64,000 bases of DNA, taken from positions 103,783 to 167,782 of the forward strand of contig CAYOIZ010000007.1 in NCBI GenBank assembly GCA_964404165.1, written 5' to 3'. Positions 53,406-61,102 of this stretch are shown in pieces; positions within the stretch are counted from its first letter, which is position 1; every line of letters begins with the position of its first letter. The position numbers and the translations under genes are program-made. The notes under the pieces were generated by a model that had not been told where the DNA came from, did no database searches, and worked only from the letters and a program-made list of their open reading frames with translations. Source of the stretch: DASYLJ01 sp964404165 (GTDB lineage Bacteria > Desulfobacterota > Binatia > DP-6).

Positions 53406-53680
53406 CAGGGTGTGCTTCCGCTTCTCACGGGCCGAACCGAGCCGTCAAGCGCCCGGTGGGCTTCCGAATCTCGTCATCGGCCCGGAACGGGGTTGCCGAG
53501 CCCGGAGACGCGTCGCGCGAGCCGACCGCCACCCACCCCGCCCCCAGAGCGCGCGCGACGCGCAGCGGGCGCGGCACATCGCAGCAAAGGGCAACGACGC
53601 CACGCACCACGGAGGAAGGAACGCGATGCGCGGCGTCGTCGCGAAGGCGCCAGGAGGCGAAGACCCCTGACGCCTCGGTC
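53406..53680. other. Gap between head module and early genes
   Basis: 275 bp with no supported gene, exactly where tail genes would follow the decoration protein. On the plus strand, ggaggaagga precedes an ATG at 53625 with only 14 codons; on the minus strand an open frame to 53425 has no start or family features. It may be a deletion scar. Confidence 0.4.
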
Positions 53681-54013
53681 TTAGGCGAAGCTGCCGTTGA
53701 GTCGCACGAGGCCCGTCGCCGTCGGGTTCGCGGCCACGGCCACGGCCACGCCCGCGAGGGTGTTCCCGGCCGACACGCTCGTGAACAGCTTCGCCGCGTC
53801 GTCAAAGTAGATCGGCAGTCCGGCCGTCCACGCCTGCGCGGACACCTTCGCGACGTCGAACACGCCGACGACGGCCACTTCGACCGCCGCGCCGCTGGCG
53901 GCTGCCGCCGACGTCACGCCGATGATCGAGCCGACCTTGCAGCCGACACCGGCAGCGACCGCATACGGTGCGAGCAGCGAGAGCACGGCGCCGGGCTGGA
54001 TGTAGTTCTTCAT
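53681..54013 (-). CDS. DUF2190 head decoration-like protein (110 aa)
   Basis: MKNYIQPGAVLSLLAPYAVAAGVGCKVGSI, then alternating Ala/Val/Gly beta strands and SAGNTLAGVAVAVAANPTATGLVRLNG. This matches the DUF2190 (PF09956) small phage proteins found next to major capsid genes, thought to stabilise the head. Start ATG 54013 overlaps the upstream stop (ATGA). It is the last head gene in the transcript order. Confidence 0.85.
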   Translation of the reverse strand: MKNYIQPGAVLSLLAPYAVAAGVGCKVGSIIGVTSAAAASGAAVEVAVVGVFDVAKVSAQAWTAGLPIYFDDAAKLFTSVSAGNTLAGVAVAVAANPTATGLVRLNGSFA

Positions 54014-54231
54014 GAGTCGAATCCTTTCGACGAGCTGACGAGGATCGTGCTGATCCCCGCGCCGCTCGTCATCGCAATCTGTCGTTCGAGGTCGGCGATC
54101 GCGGCGGCGAGTTCCCCGTCTGATCGGTAGGTGATCATCGTGCCATCCTCGTACCGCACGCTGAGCGTCCCGTTCGCGCGGTGCTGGCGTAGCCGGTCCA
54201 ACCGCGCCTGCAGCTCGATGACGGTCGCCAC
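54010..54231 (-). CDS. gpW-like head-tail connector (73 aa)
   Basis: VATVIELQARLDRLRQHRANGTLSVRYEDGTMITYRSDGELAAAIADLERQIA has the helix - hairpin - helix pattern of lambda gpW (PF02831), the small joining protein at the portal exit. GTG 54231 sits 3 nt after the TAA of the capsid fusion gene. Its stop overlaps the DUF2190 start. It is the most tail-proximal component present, so it would be the docking point for a helper tail. Confidence 0.8.
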   Translation of the reverse strand: MATVIELQARLDRLRQHRANGTLSVRYEDGTMITYRSDGELAAAIADLERQIAMTSGAGISTILVSSSKGFDS

Positions 54232-54233
54232 GC

Positions 54234-55994
54234 TTACGCCCCCGGATTCTTCCAGGCGCCCCGATGGTCGAGCACGCCGGCGCCGAAATCGAGCACACAA
54301 CGGAACTCCATGCCGAGCGTGTCCCACCCTTCCCGGCTTGCGAGCTGCGGCCCCTGCGCGCTGGAGAGGTAGGCGTATTCGAGCACCGGCTGCGACGCCG
54401 GATCGGCGAAGACGTACCACCCGTTCCCCGACAGGCGCGGCTCGACGAGCAGCTCCAGCCGGCCGGTGAAGGGGTTCGTGGTGGCGACGGTGGCCGGCGC
54501 TAGCGTGGCGAGCACTTGCTCGGCCGCGAGTTCCTTCGCAGGGCTGACGAGCAAGAACTTCGGCACGGCGTTGACCGGCGTCACGCCGTCGAGCCCCTTC
54601 TGCCCACGCATCGCGATCCGGGCGGCACTGAGCGCGGCGACGTCGATCGTCGTGCCCGCGCCTGCGAGGTTGCCGTGGTTCGCGTGGAAGAGCGCGACGC
54701 CGTCATCGAGCGCGGCATTCGCCACGAGCAGCGCGGTCAGCACGTCGGCTTCGGTTTCCGCCGCTGCCCGGCCCGCTGCCCGGCCGAAGTCGGAGAACGC
54801 GCCCAGGTCGTCGTTGATGATCGCCTGACGGCTCAGGCTGAAGATCTTCGCGTAGGTCCGGACCGCATAGGCTTCCTTCGCTTCGCCGCGCGTCCCGTGG
54901 GTGACTTCGCCGTGCTCGTTCACCAGGCTCAGCTTGGGAAACTCAGACAGCTTGATCGAGGTCTTCGTGCGGAAGTCTGAGACGGTCGTGCGCCGTGCCA
55001 GGCTCTTCAGCGGATTCGGCGCGGCCTCGAACGCCGCGAGCAGGACGCGGTTGCCCGTGCTCGTGAGCAGGGTCGGGAAGTCGCCCGTCCCGTGCAGCGC
55101 ACGCGTGAGGATCGCGTCGGGCGAGAGCAGGCGCGTGCGCTCGCCACGGCTTTCGAGCAGCTCGGCCGCCATGTCGACGAGCCGGCGATGCATGAACGGG
55201 CGCGCGGCGTCGGTCGGTGCCGTGCCGGTGACGCGCGCGTGCAGCGCGTCCGACATCCGCTCGACGAGCACCTCCGGAGCGCCGTGCTCGGTCCCCACGT
55301 CCACGCGCTGATGCCGGACGTCGGTGGCGGATCGCTTCACCAGGGCGTCGAACAGCTCGGCGCGCGCCTCGTCGACGCTGGCCCCGCGATCGATCAGGGC
55401 ATCGGCGGCAGTGTGATCGAGACCCGCCGTGGTGACGAGCGTGCGAATCGTCGCGTTGGTGGCGGCGCGCGTGGCGTCGACCGTGTCGTCGGTCGTTTCG
55501 GGGTCCATGGTGTCGCTCCTTACGGCCGCGCCGGCATCGGCCGGGATCGCGACGAGTGAGAGTTCCTTCGGCGTCCAGTGGGTCGCCGTCCGGATGCGGT
55601 TGCCGTCGCCATCGCGACTGTTGCGCCAGGTGGCGACCGAGTAGCCGACGCTGACGGCGCGGATCACGCCGCGCTTCACGTCCTGCCAGACGGCTTCGTG
55701 GCGCTCGCTGAACTGCACGGTCGCGATACCGCGCCGGCCATCCACGCGCGCCATCGTCACCACGCCGAGAATGCGGTCGATCGAGTCACTGCGATGCGCG
55801 TCGAGCACAGGCGCCCCGATGAGCGCGGCGACGTCGACATGCTCGGGCGCCAGGGAGAGTTGCTCGATGTAGTCCCCAGCCGCATCGCGACGGCGCACGC
55901 CGCTGCCCGTCGACCAGATGACGTCGACCGTGCGATCGGTCTCGTTCACGGTCGAGGGTTCGAGCGCCGCACGGCGCGTGAGCAGCTCAGACAT
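54234..55994 (-). CDS. Prohead protease fused to Mu gpT-like major capsid protein (586 aa)
   Basis: N-terminal ~190 residues are a U35/HK97-type prohead protease with the catalytic His67 (LDAHRSDS) and Ser115 (RAVSVGY) in place and the conserved PKELSLVAIPADAGA. After a linker (~190-300), the C-terminal domain (FRTKTSIKLSEFPKLSLVNEHGE, EAYAVRTYAKIFSLSRQAIINDDLGAFSD, VLDFGAG) is a Mu gpT-like major capsid protein. Fusion could self-process during assembly. Start ATG 55994 overlaps the portal gene by 8 bp. Confidence 0.88.
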   Translation of the reverse strand: MSELLTRRAALEPSTVNETDRTVDVIWSTGSGVRRRDAAGDYIEQLSLAPEHVDVAALIGAPVLDAHRSDSIDRILGVVTMARVDGRRGIATVQFSERHEAVWQDVKRGVIRAVSVGYSVATWRNSRDGDGNRIRTATHWTPKELSLVAIPADAGAAVRSDTMDPETTDDTVDATRAATNATIRTLVTTAGLDHTAADALIDRGASVDEARAELFDALVKRSATDVRHQRVDVGTEHGAPEVLVERMSDALHARVTGTAPTDAARPFMHRRLVDMAAELLESRGERTRLLSPDAILTRALHGTGDFPTLLTSTGNRVLLAAFEAAPNPLKSLARRTTVSDFRTKTSIKLSEFPKLSLVNEHGEVTHGTRGEAKEAYAVRTYAKIFSLSRQAIINDDLGAFSDFGRAAGRAAAETEADVLTALLVANAALDDGVALFHANHGNLAGAGTTIDVAALSAARIAMRGQKGLDGVTPVNAVPKFLLVSPAKELAAEQVLATLAPATVATTNPFTGRLELLVEPRLSGNGWYVFADPASQPVLEYAYLSSAQGPQLASREGWDTLGMEFRCVLDFGAGVLDHRGAWKNPGA

Positions 55995-57375
55995 CGGTGC
56001 GCGGTCCTGCTGGTGATGGCGCGTCCTGTGGGAAGCTGAGCCCGAGTGCGACTTCGCGGGCATGGTCGGCGGCGATCTCGGCGTCGAGTTGTTCGATGTC
56101 CCAGCCGAGCGACGCGACCACGCGACGACGCGACGTGAGCCCGGCGGCGAGCTGCGTGCGTGCCGCTTCGGCGTCCTTCTGCGGATCGACCCACGGCTGC
56201 GCGGGAGCGATCCACTCGACGGCGAGCAGCTCGTCGAGCGTCCCGTCCACGCGACCGGCGAGCAGCTCGGCGAGGATCCACGCACGCCACAGCGGCCGGC
56301 AGAGCTGGTGGACGATCACGCCATACTGCAACGCTTCGAGACGCACCCGGAACTCGACGAGCGCGGCGCGCAGGCTGGAGTAGTTCGCCTGGGACAGATC
56401 GCCGTCGAGCAGGTAGCTCGGCACGCCCAGGCCAGCGGCCACGGCGCGGAGCTGCAGCTTCAGAAAGTCGGTCGTGTCGCTGCCGATCTTCGCCGGGTCC
56501 GAAAACTTGATGTCCATGCCCGGCGGCAGCACCTTCAACGTGCCCGGCTCCAACCCGGTCGTGAGCACGCCGTTCACGGTGGCGCCCTCGAACCCGGGTG
56601 CCGTGCCGCTCGGGTCGATCACGAAGCCAGCGAACAGGGCGGCGACCTTCTGCCGCACGAGCTGGGCGTCCTCGTAGAGGTCGAGTTCGTGCAGCCGCAG
56701 CAGGATCGGCGCGAGCCAACTCATGCCGCGCACCTGGCCGGGCGAGAGCGGCGCGAACAGGTGTGCCATCTCGGTCGCCGCGACGCGCCGCAACGCCGTC
56801 GAGAGCATCGGCACGTCCGGGCGCTCGGCGTAGACGTGGTACGCGGCGCGCGTGCCATCCGCGTCCAACTCGACGCCCTGGATGATGCGCCGACCCGCAC
56901 CCAGCTCGCGCGTCTCATCCATCGGCACCATCTCGGCATCGAGCAGGCGCACGCGGAGCCCGGCCGGCGTGAAGACGAACAGCGCGAAGCACTCGCCCGT
57001 CTCGACCATGCTGCGCACGGCGAGTGCCTGCAGCCCATACGCATCGGTCACGCCATCGGCGTCCGCGTCGCTCGTCCACCGCAGCCAGCGCGTATGGAGC
57101 GCTGCGCGCATCGCAGGGTCCGGATGCTGCGACTGCGGTTTCAGCCCCGCACCTACGGCCCCCGCCACCAAGGCGTTGACCGCGTTCGTCACCCACGGGT
57201 TGTTTCGCGCGAAGTAGCTGGCGCGACGGCGCACCGGCCCAGCGGCGGCGCCGATCTCGCTGTTGATAGACCCGAAGGTCTGCACGCCCTGCCAGCGACG
57301 TCCCCCGGCGGCGGCATCGAAGCGCCGCGTCCGCAGCTTGGTTACGAGCTTGCGAATAGGTCCGAGCATCTCCAC
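55987..57375 (-). CDS. Lambda-family portal protein (462 aa)
   Basis: PF05136-type portal: YFARNNPWVTNAVNALVAGAVGAGLKPQS near the N-terminus, then RWLRWTSDADADGVTDAYGLQALAVRSMVETGECFALFVF, and DTTDFLKLQLRAVAAGLGVPSYLL later. It forms the dodecameric ring through which DNA is packaged and to which gpW-like connectors bind. Length is slightly below lambda gpB (533). It follows the terminase gene by 53 bp and overlaps the capsid fusion gene. Confidence 0.92.
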   Translation of the reverse strand: MEMLGPIRKLVTKLRTRRFDAAAGGRRWQGVQTFGSINSEIGAAAGPVRRRASYFARNNPWVTNAVNALVAGAVGAGLKPQSQHPDPAMRAALHTRWLRWTSDADADGVTDAYGLQALAVRSMVETGECFALFVFTPAGLRVRLLDAEMVPMDETRELGAGRRIIQGVELDADGTRAAYHVYAERPDVPMLSTALRRVAATEMAHLFAPLSPGQVRGMSWLAPILLRLHELDLYEDAQLVRQKVAALFAGFVIDPSGTAPGFEGATVNGVLTTGLEPGTLKVLPPGMDIKFSDPAKIGSDTTDFLKLQLRAVAAGLGVPSYLLDGDLSQANYSSLRAALVEFRVRLEALQYGVIVHQLCRPLWRAWILAELLAGRVDGTLDELLAVEWIAPAQPWVDPQKDAEAARTQLAAGLTSRRRVVASLGWDIEQLDAEIAADHAREVALGLSFPQDAPSPAGPRTDV

Positions 57376-57428
57376 TGCGCAGCGCTGTAGCAGGGGCGCT
57401 TATGCTACGCGAATCGTGCAGTAGCTAT

Positions 57429-59198
57429 TCACCACGCGTTCACCCAGGGCGACTCGACGCGGGCGGCGACGGGTGGCGGCGCCGTCGGGCTCGCGAGTTC
57501 GGCTTCGCGCGTCTCGAACGGGATGCCGAGCATGTGCCGCGCGGCAAACGCGTAGACCAAGCAGTCGAGCGCCTCCGCGCGCGCGCCGGGCTTCCGCTCG
57601 AAGCGCCGCACCGGCTGTCCGCGCACGTAGCGCACGATTTTCCGTTCGCTGGCCAACTGCTCGTAGTACGCGGCGTCGAGCGTGTGCGAGAAGCGCAGCG
57701 AGCGACCGCGTACGAGGCGGTCCATCAACGTCGACTTGATCGTGTCGACGCCGACCAGGAAGAGCCGGCCCCCGCCACGTAGCTTCGACTTCGACATCTC
57801 ACAGATGGCGCGGCTGCCGGCGATGCCCTTGCCCGCCCACACCCGGCGCCGCATGCGCGGGAAGGTGTAGGCGTACACCGCGCCGGTCGAGTCGCCGCTA
57901 TCGACGATCGTGGCGTCGACCCGCAGTGTCCCGCCCTGCGGGTGCTTCCATGTCGTGCGCAGCAGCGCATCCAACTCGGCCCACGTCCCGTCGTCGCCGG
58001 GCGAGCCCCAGACGACGACATGGGCGAGCACCAACGCATCGGTCCGCGACCACCCGACGAACGAGACTTCGAGCCGATCGTCCTGGCAATCTACCCCTGC
58101 CGTGATGAAGGCCACCTCGTCGGGGATCGCATCGAGCCCAAACGGCTCCGCGCGTGCCGCGACCGCTGCCTCGTCGACTTCGTCGGCCGCGTCCCGCCAC
58201 CCTTCGGCGAGGATCGTATTCACGAAGACTTGCAGCTCGTCCGAGTCGTCCTTCGCTCGCAGGAACTCGGCGGCGAGCTTTGCCCACGACGCGTTGGCGA
58301 GCGCACTGACCAGCGCGTTGAGCCGGAAGCCGGCGTGGCCGATCACCTCCGGATGCGTCGCGCGCCACCGGCCCGTCGCGACCATCGTCGGTTTACACGA
58401 CTCCGGCACCAACTCGCTGCAGTGCGGGCAACGGAACGCGGCCGTCTCCGGGCGCCCCGGTTCCCATTCGATCATCGGCCATCTCAGCTCGGTGAACGTG
58501 CCGCACGCCGGGCACGGCAGCTCGTAGACCCGTTGATCGCTCTGCGCGTAGGCGCGCAGGACGTGCGACGTCTCCTCGTGCAACGGGGTACTGCCGAGCA
58601 CGATCTTGCGATCCGGAAACGAGAGCGTGCGGCGCTCCGCGAGCAGAATCGGCGAGCCCTCCGCACCGACGTCCATCGCGTCCACTTCATCGGCCAGGAG
58701 CACGCGTGCTGTGTGGCGTCGAAGGTTCCGCGGCGCACGGGCCGCGACCACCTTGAGGGACCCGCCAGCGAATCGCCGGCTCAGGAGCGTGTTGCGCTCG
58801 CCGCCCTCCGCGTCGTCGGCCAGCATGCCGGCGACCACGGGCGTTGCGCTGAATGTCGGCTCGACGTCGCTCACGATGAAGTCGCGGGCGTCCGCCTCCG
58901 TGGGGAGCAGGGCGAGGATCGGCGCGGGGTCGTTCGCCACGTAGGACGCGAGCGCCCCGGTCAGGAGGCAGGTGAAACCGATCCGCACGCTTTTGACCAG
59001 CGTCACACGCTCGATCAGGCCGTCGCCGATCGCGTCGGCGATCGCGCGCTGATACGGCCACAGCCGGATGGGTCCGGGGAGCGCACTCGTACCTTCGGGA
59101 AGACGGACGTGCGCCTCGATCCAGTCGGACAAGGACAGCCGTGGCGGCGGGATCAGGGATCGCAGCGCCGCTCGACGCACGTCCGCGAGGCTAGGCAT
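57429..59198 (-). CDS. terL: Large terminase subunit, GpA family (589 aa)
   Basis: ATP-driven DNA packaging motor (PF05876): PIRLWPYQRAIADAIGD, Walker A-like VKSVRIGFT (69-76), Walker B with D170-E171 (VLLADEVDAM), a CPACG/CPHCS zinc-like pair (~225-255), and the nuclease-domain AGVDCQDDRLE. All key positions appear intact. It overlaps the small terminase gene by 8 bp. The element therefore can package its own genome rather than rely on helper terminase. Confidence 0.93.
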   Translation of the reverse strand: MPSLADVRRAALRSLIPPPRLSLSDWIEAHVRLPEGTSALPGPIRLWPYQRAIADAIGDGLIERVTLVKSVRIGFTCLLTGALASYVANDPAPILALLPTEADARDFIVSDVEPTFSATPVVAGMLADDAEGGERNTLLSRRFAGGSLKVVAARAPRNLRRHTARVLLADEVDAMDVGAEGSPILLAERRTLSFPDRKIVLGSTPLHEETSHVLRAYAQSDQRVYELPCPACGTFTELRWPMIEWEPGRPETAAFRCPHCSELVPESCKPTMVATGRWRATHPEVIGHAGFRLNALVSALANASWAKLAAEFLRAKDDSDELQVFVNTILAEGWRDAADEVDEAAVAARAEPFGLDAIPDEVAFITAGVDCQDDRLEVSFVGWSRTDALVLAHVVVWGSPGDDGTWAELDALLRTTWKHPQGGTLRVDATIVDSGDSTGAVYAYTFPRMRRRVWAGKGIAGSRAICEMSKSKLRGGGRLFLVGVDTIKSTLMDRLVRGRSLRFSHTLDAAYYEQLASERKIVRYVRGQPVRRFERKPGARAEALDCLVYAFAARHMLGIPFETREAELASPTAPPPVAARVESPWVNAW

Positions 59199-59505
59199 CG
59201 TCGGTGCCGAGCGCCGTCAGGGCCGCGCGCAGCTCGGCATCGATCACGCCGACATCGCTCGCCGTCAGATGCGGCAGCGCCGCTCGCACGCGACTCGGGA
59301 CCGCCAGCATCGCCGCGCGCACCGTGCGCAGGATACCCGCCCACTCGCTGGCGACCGCGTCGGCGTCGAGCACCTCGCCCCGCCGCTTCGCAAGGTCCAA
59401 TTCCCGCATCGAGGCGAGCGCGAGTTGCTTCCGGGTCTGCGCCCCGTGGAGGCTCGTCTTCGACGGCGGGCGCCCCACGCGACGCGGTTTCTGCTTGGAT
59501 TTCAC
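59191..59505 (-). CDS. terS: Putative small terminase subunit (104 aa)
   Basis: Basic N-terminus (KSKQKPRRVGRPPSKTS), then helices ARKQLAL and RRGEVLDADAVASEWAGILRTVRAAMLAVPSRVRA, resembling the Nu1/DUF1441-like DNA-recognition proteins that precede GpA-family terminases. Identification relies on position and this helix pattern; no clear winged helix is visible. It recognises the packaging site and may set specificity for the satellite genome. Confidence 0.65.
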   Translation of the reverse strand: MKSKQKPRRVGRPPSKTSLHGAQTRKQLALASMRELDLAKRRGEVLDADAVASEWAGILRTVRAAMLAVPSRVRAALPHLTASDVGVIDAELRAALTALGTDDA

Positions 59506-59592
59506 GGGTGCCAGCGGCCCAAACGACGCGCCGTGCGCGCCCCCTTAGCGCCACGGGCGGGAGGACCCACACCAACATAGCACGATAGCACG

Positions 59593-59916
59593 TCAGTGCT
59601 CCTGCGGCTGCGGGTGCGTGAGCGGCGAAGCGATCACCGTGGCGAGCGCAGCGCGGCCGAGCGGCGCGCGGCTCAGGCTACCGCCCTCGGCGAGGATGCG
59701 GAGGATGCGGGCACGGGGAATGCCCACACCGTGAGACATGGCGCGCGTCTCGGCGGCGATGGCGTCCAGGCGGTCAAGGAGCGGGGCGAGGGTGGGCAAT
59801 CCGAGGTACTGGGCGGCCAGAACGGCAAAGAACTGGGCGGCATCCGACGAGCACTGCTCGGCGGCCATGAACTCGTTGAGAAGGTCTCGCAGGTCGAGGG
59901 CCCTAGGGTCTGTCAT
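59593..59916 (-). CDS. Small element protein of unknown function (107 aa)
   Basis: Starts at ATG 59916 behind a gagagga-like site. Leucine/alanine-rich helices (DLRDLLNEFMAAEQCSSDAAQFFAVLAAQYLGLP and LLDRLDAIAAETRAM). No family recognised. Lies upstream of terS, in the position where satellites often carry packaging-redirection or size-determination proteins. Confidence 0.6.
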   Translation of the reverse strand: MTDPRALDLRDLLNEFMAAEQCSSDAAQFFAVLAAQYLGLPTLAPLLDRLDAIAAETRAMSHGVGIPRARILRILAEGGSLSRAPLGRAALATVIASPLTHPQPQEH

Positions 59917-59953
59917 GTGCGTCCTCTCGGTCTTCCCGACGTCGGGAGTAGTC

Positions 59954-60265
59954 TCAGTGCTTCGTCTCGGCCTCGGTTGCGCGTGCGATCTCGCGGGCGG
60001 CGCATGTGCCGAGTTCAACGCACAGCGCGCGGCCCGACTCGCAGTCGAGGATGCGGAGCGTGCTCCAGAGCCAGGCCACGACCGCCGGTGGCCCCATCCC
60101 CGACCCCGCGCTCAACGTCGCCACGAGGTCCGGCAGGAGGGAACGCGGAACGTTCCAGCTTAGCTGTATCTCGTCGAGCAACGCGGCGGCTTCCCTTTGC
60201 GAACAGCCGTGAGCCCAGCGCGCGAAGTCGTCACCCAGCTGAGCGAGCTTCTGTTCGGTCGTCAT
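59954..60265 (-). CDS. Small element protein of unknown function (103 aa)
   Basis: First gene of the element transcript. ATG 60265 has an agggggg-like site. Sequence TTEQKLAQLGDDFARWAHGCSQREAAALLDEIQLSWNVPRSLLPDLVATLSAG is all-helical and contains three cysteines. No recognised domain. It lies 189 bp inside attR. Confidence 0.6.
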   Translation of the reverse strand: MTTEQKLAQLGDDFARWAHGCSQREAAALLDEIQLSWNVPRSLLPDLVATLSAGSGMGPPAVVAWLWSTLRILDCESGRALCVELGTCAAREIARATEAETKH

Positions 60266-60301
60266 GGCCCAACCCCCCTGTGGAGACTGTGCGGCCTCAT
60301 A

Positions 60302-60320
60302 CCGCTGCATAGGCGCTGCA
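60302..60320. repeat. Right integrase arm-type site (19-bp repeat)
   Basis: Exact copy of 48651-48669 in the same orientation, 134 bp inside the right att core. Confidence 0.6.
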
Positions 60321-60411
60321 TAGGATCGGAGGGACAGCCTCCGGTTCCGGGCACACCTCGGCCGACGCGGGATGCACGCGCACCCACTACGGCTGCAACG
60401 GTTCGGATGCC

Positions 60412-60431
60412 GTCCGTGGCAGTCCGTGGCA
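60412..60431. repeat. Tandem 10-bp repeat near attR
   Basis: GTCCGTGGCA is repeated twice without a gap, 22 bp inside the right att core. It could be an excisionase or integrase site. Confidence 0.4.
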
Positions 60432-60453
60432 GCCCGTTCGGGATCAGTCCTGC

Positions 60454-60502
60454 CTTAAAAGGCAGCTGCTCTACCGACTGAGCTAACGGCTCGGACGCGG
60501 GA
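60454..60502. repeat. attR: 49-bp repeat carrying the displaced 5' half of tRNA-Lys
   Basis: Identical to 48562-48610. Here tRNA nucleotides 1-39 are followed by unrelated element DNA, so the tRNA is truncated just past the anticodon loop. An inverted repeat CTGCCTT-AA-AAGGCAG (60450-60465) straddles the boundary. Confidence 0.9.
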
Positions 60503-60508
60503 GCACTC

Positions 60509-60537
60509 GCCTTAGTCAGCTTCGCCCGCCGCGTCAA
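60509..60537 (-). promoter_or_regulatory. Displaced chromosomal tRNA-Lys promoter (tentative)
   Basis: Minus strand: TTGACG (60537-60532), 17-bp spacer, weak TAAGGC (60514-60509), 16 nt before the tRNA 5' end. The -35 overlaps the loop of a terminator-like hairpin. Its direction is leftward, into the element's structural genes. Confidence 0.35.
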
Positions 60538-60547
60538 CGCGGCGGGC
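60524..60547 (-). terminator. Hairpin terminator of the response regulator gene
   Basis: GCCCGCCGCG (60524-60533) pairs perfectly with CGCGGCGGGC (60538-60547) around TCAA. It lies directly after the response regulator stop codon. No T-run follows. Confidence 0.55.
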
Positions 60548-60555
60548 GCGGACGA

Positions 60556-60936
60556 TCAGGCCGCGGCGCCGATCAGGCGCTCGAGCTTCTGCCGAACCAG
60601 GGCTGGGTCGACGACGGGCTTCGCGAGATAGTCGTCGCAGCCGATGGCGAGGGCTTTCTCCTCGTCGCCGGCCATGGCCTGCGCGGTGAGCGCGATGATG
60701 CGGACGGCGTCGCCGCCCTCCATCTGACGGATGCGCTTGGTGGCCTCCCACCCGTCCATCACCGGCATCTTGAGGTCCATGAAGATCAGGTCCGGCGGAT
60801 CGGTCTTCACCGCCTCGACGGCTTCCTGGCCGTTGGTGGCCTCACGGATGTCGAACTGACCGATCTTGCGCAGCCGGTACACGAGGATCCGACGATTGTC
60901 CTCGTTGTCCTCCACCACCAGGATCTTCTTGAGCAT
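60556..60936 (-). CDS. Single-domain CheY-like response regulator (126 aa)
   Basis: Complete receiver domain: acidic pocket E9-D10 (LVVEDNEDN), phosphoacceptor D54 (IFMDLKMPVMDGW), switch Thr in IIALTAQAM (~84) and Lys in YLAKPV (~106). No output domain. It resembles the stand-alone DivK/CheY-like receivers encoded as orphans. ATG 60936 follows agaggtga. It is the first chromosomal gene to the right of the element; the divergent gltX lies 166 bp away. Confidence 0.9.
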   Translation of the reverse strand: MLKKILVVEDNEDNRRILVYRLRKIGQFDIREATNGQEAVEAVKTDPPDLIFMDLKMPVMDGWEATKRIRQMEGGDAVRIIALTAQAMAGDEEKALAIGCDDYLAKPVVDPALVRQKLERLIGAAA

Positions 60937-61066
60937 GACGGTCACCTCTTCAACACGCGCTGGGCTGGGCGCTGCGCACGACGCTCTCCATGCTGACTGT
61001 CGCGTCAGTATGCAGGCCACCCGGCGGACTCTCAAACATTTTCGTCATGGCGCGCACGTCACGAAT

Positions 61067-61096
61067 TTGACTTGCAGGAAGGCCTGCGATTAGGTC
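61067..61096 (+). promoter_or_regulatory. Promoter of gltX, leaderless type
   Basis: TTGACT, 18-bp spacer containing GCAGG-AAGG-CCTGC, then TAGGTC and 6 nt to the ATG at 61103. No Shine-Dalgarno. Confidence 0.5.
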
Positions 61097-61102
61097 CCGC
61101 GG

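Larger units (their letters stand above)
48562..60502 (-). mobile_element. Capsid-encoding, tail-less satellite or reduced prophage in tRNA-Lys
   Basis: Bounded by 49-bp identical repeats (48562-48610, 60454-60502). All 17 genes are on the minus strand, in transcription order: two small unknowns, small and large terminase, portal, protease-capsid fusion, gpW-like connector, DUF2190 decoration protein, then membrane protein, two small proteins, sigma-like regulator, two unknowns, iteron-like region, HTH protein and tyrosine integrase. I see no tail tube, tape measure, baseplate, fibre, holin, endolysin or polymerase gene. Size and content match capsid-forming phage-inducible islands, which make their own heads and take tails from a helper phage. 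A tail-deleted prophage is the main alternative. Confidence 0.85.

Noticed and set aside
53410..53680. Open frames in the head-module gap, both strands
   Set aside because: No start with a matching ribosome site except a 14-codon one, no domain and Arg-rich composition.
48562..60502. Complete functional prophage
   Set aside because: No tail, lysis or replication genes found by reading all frames; only head, packaging and integration functions.
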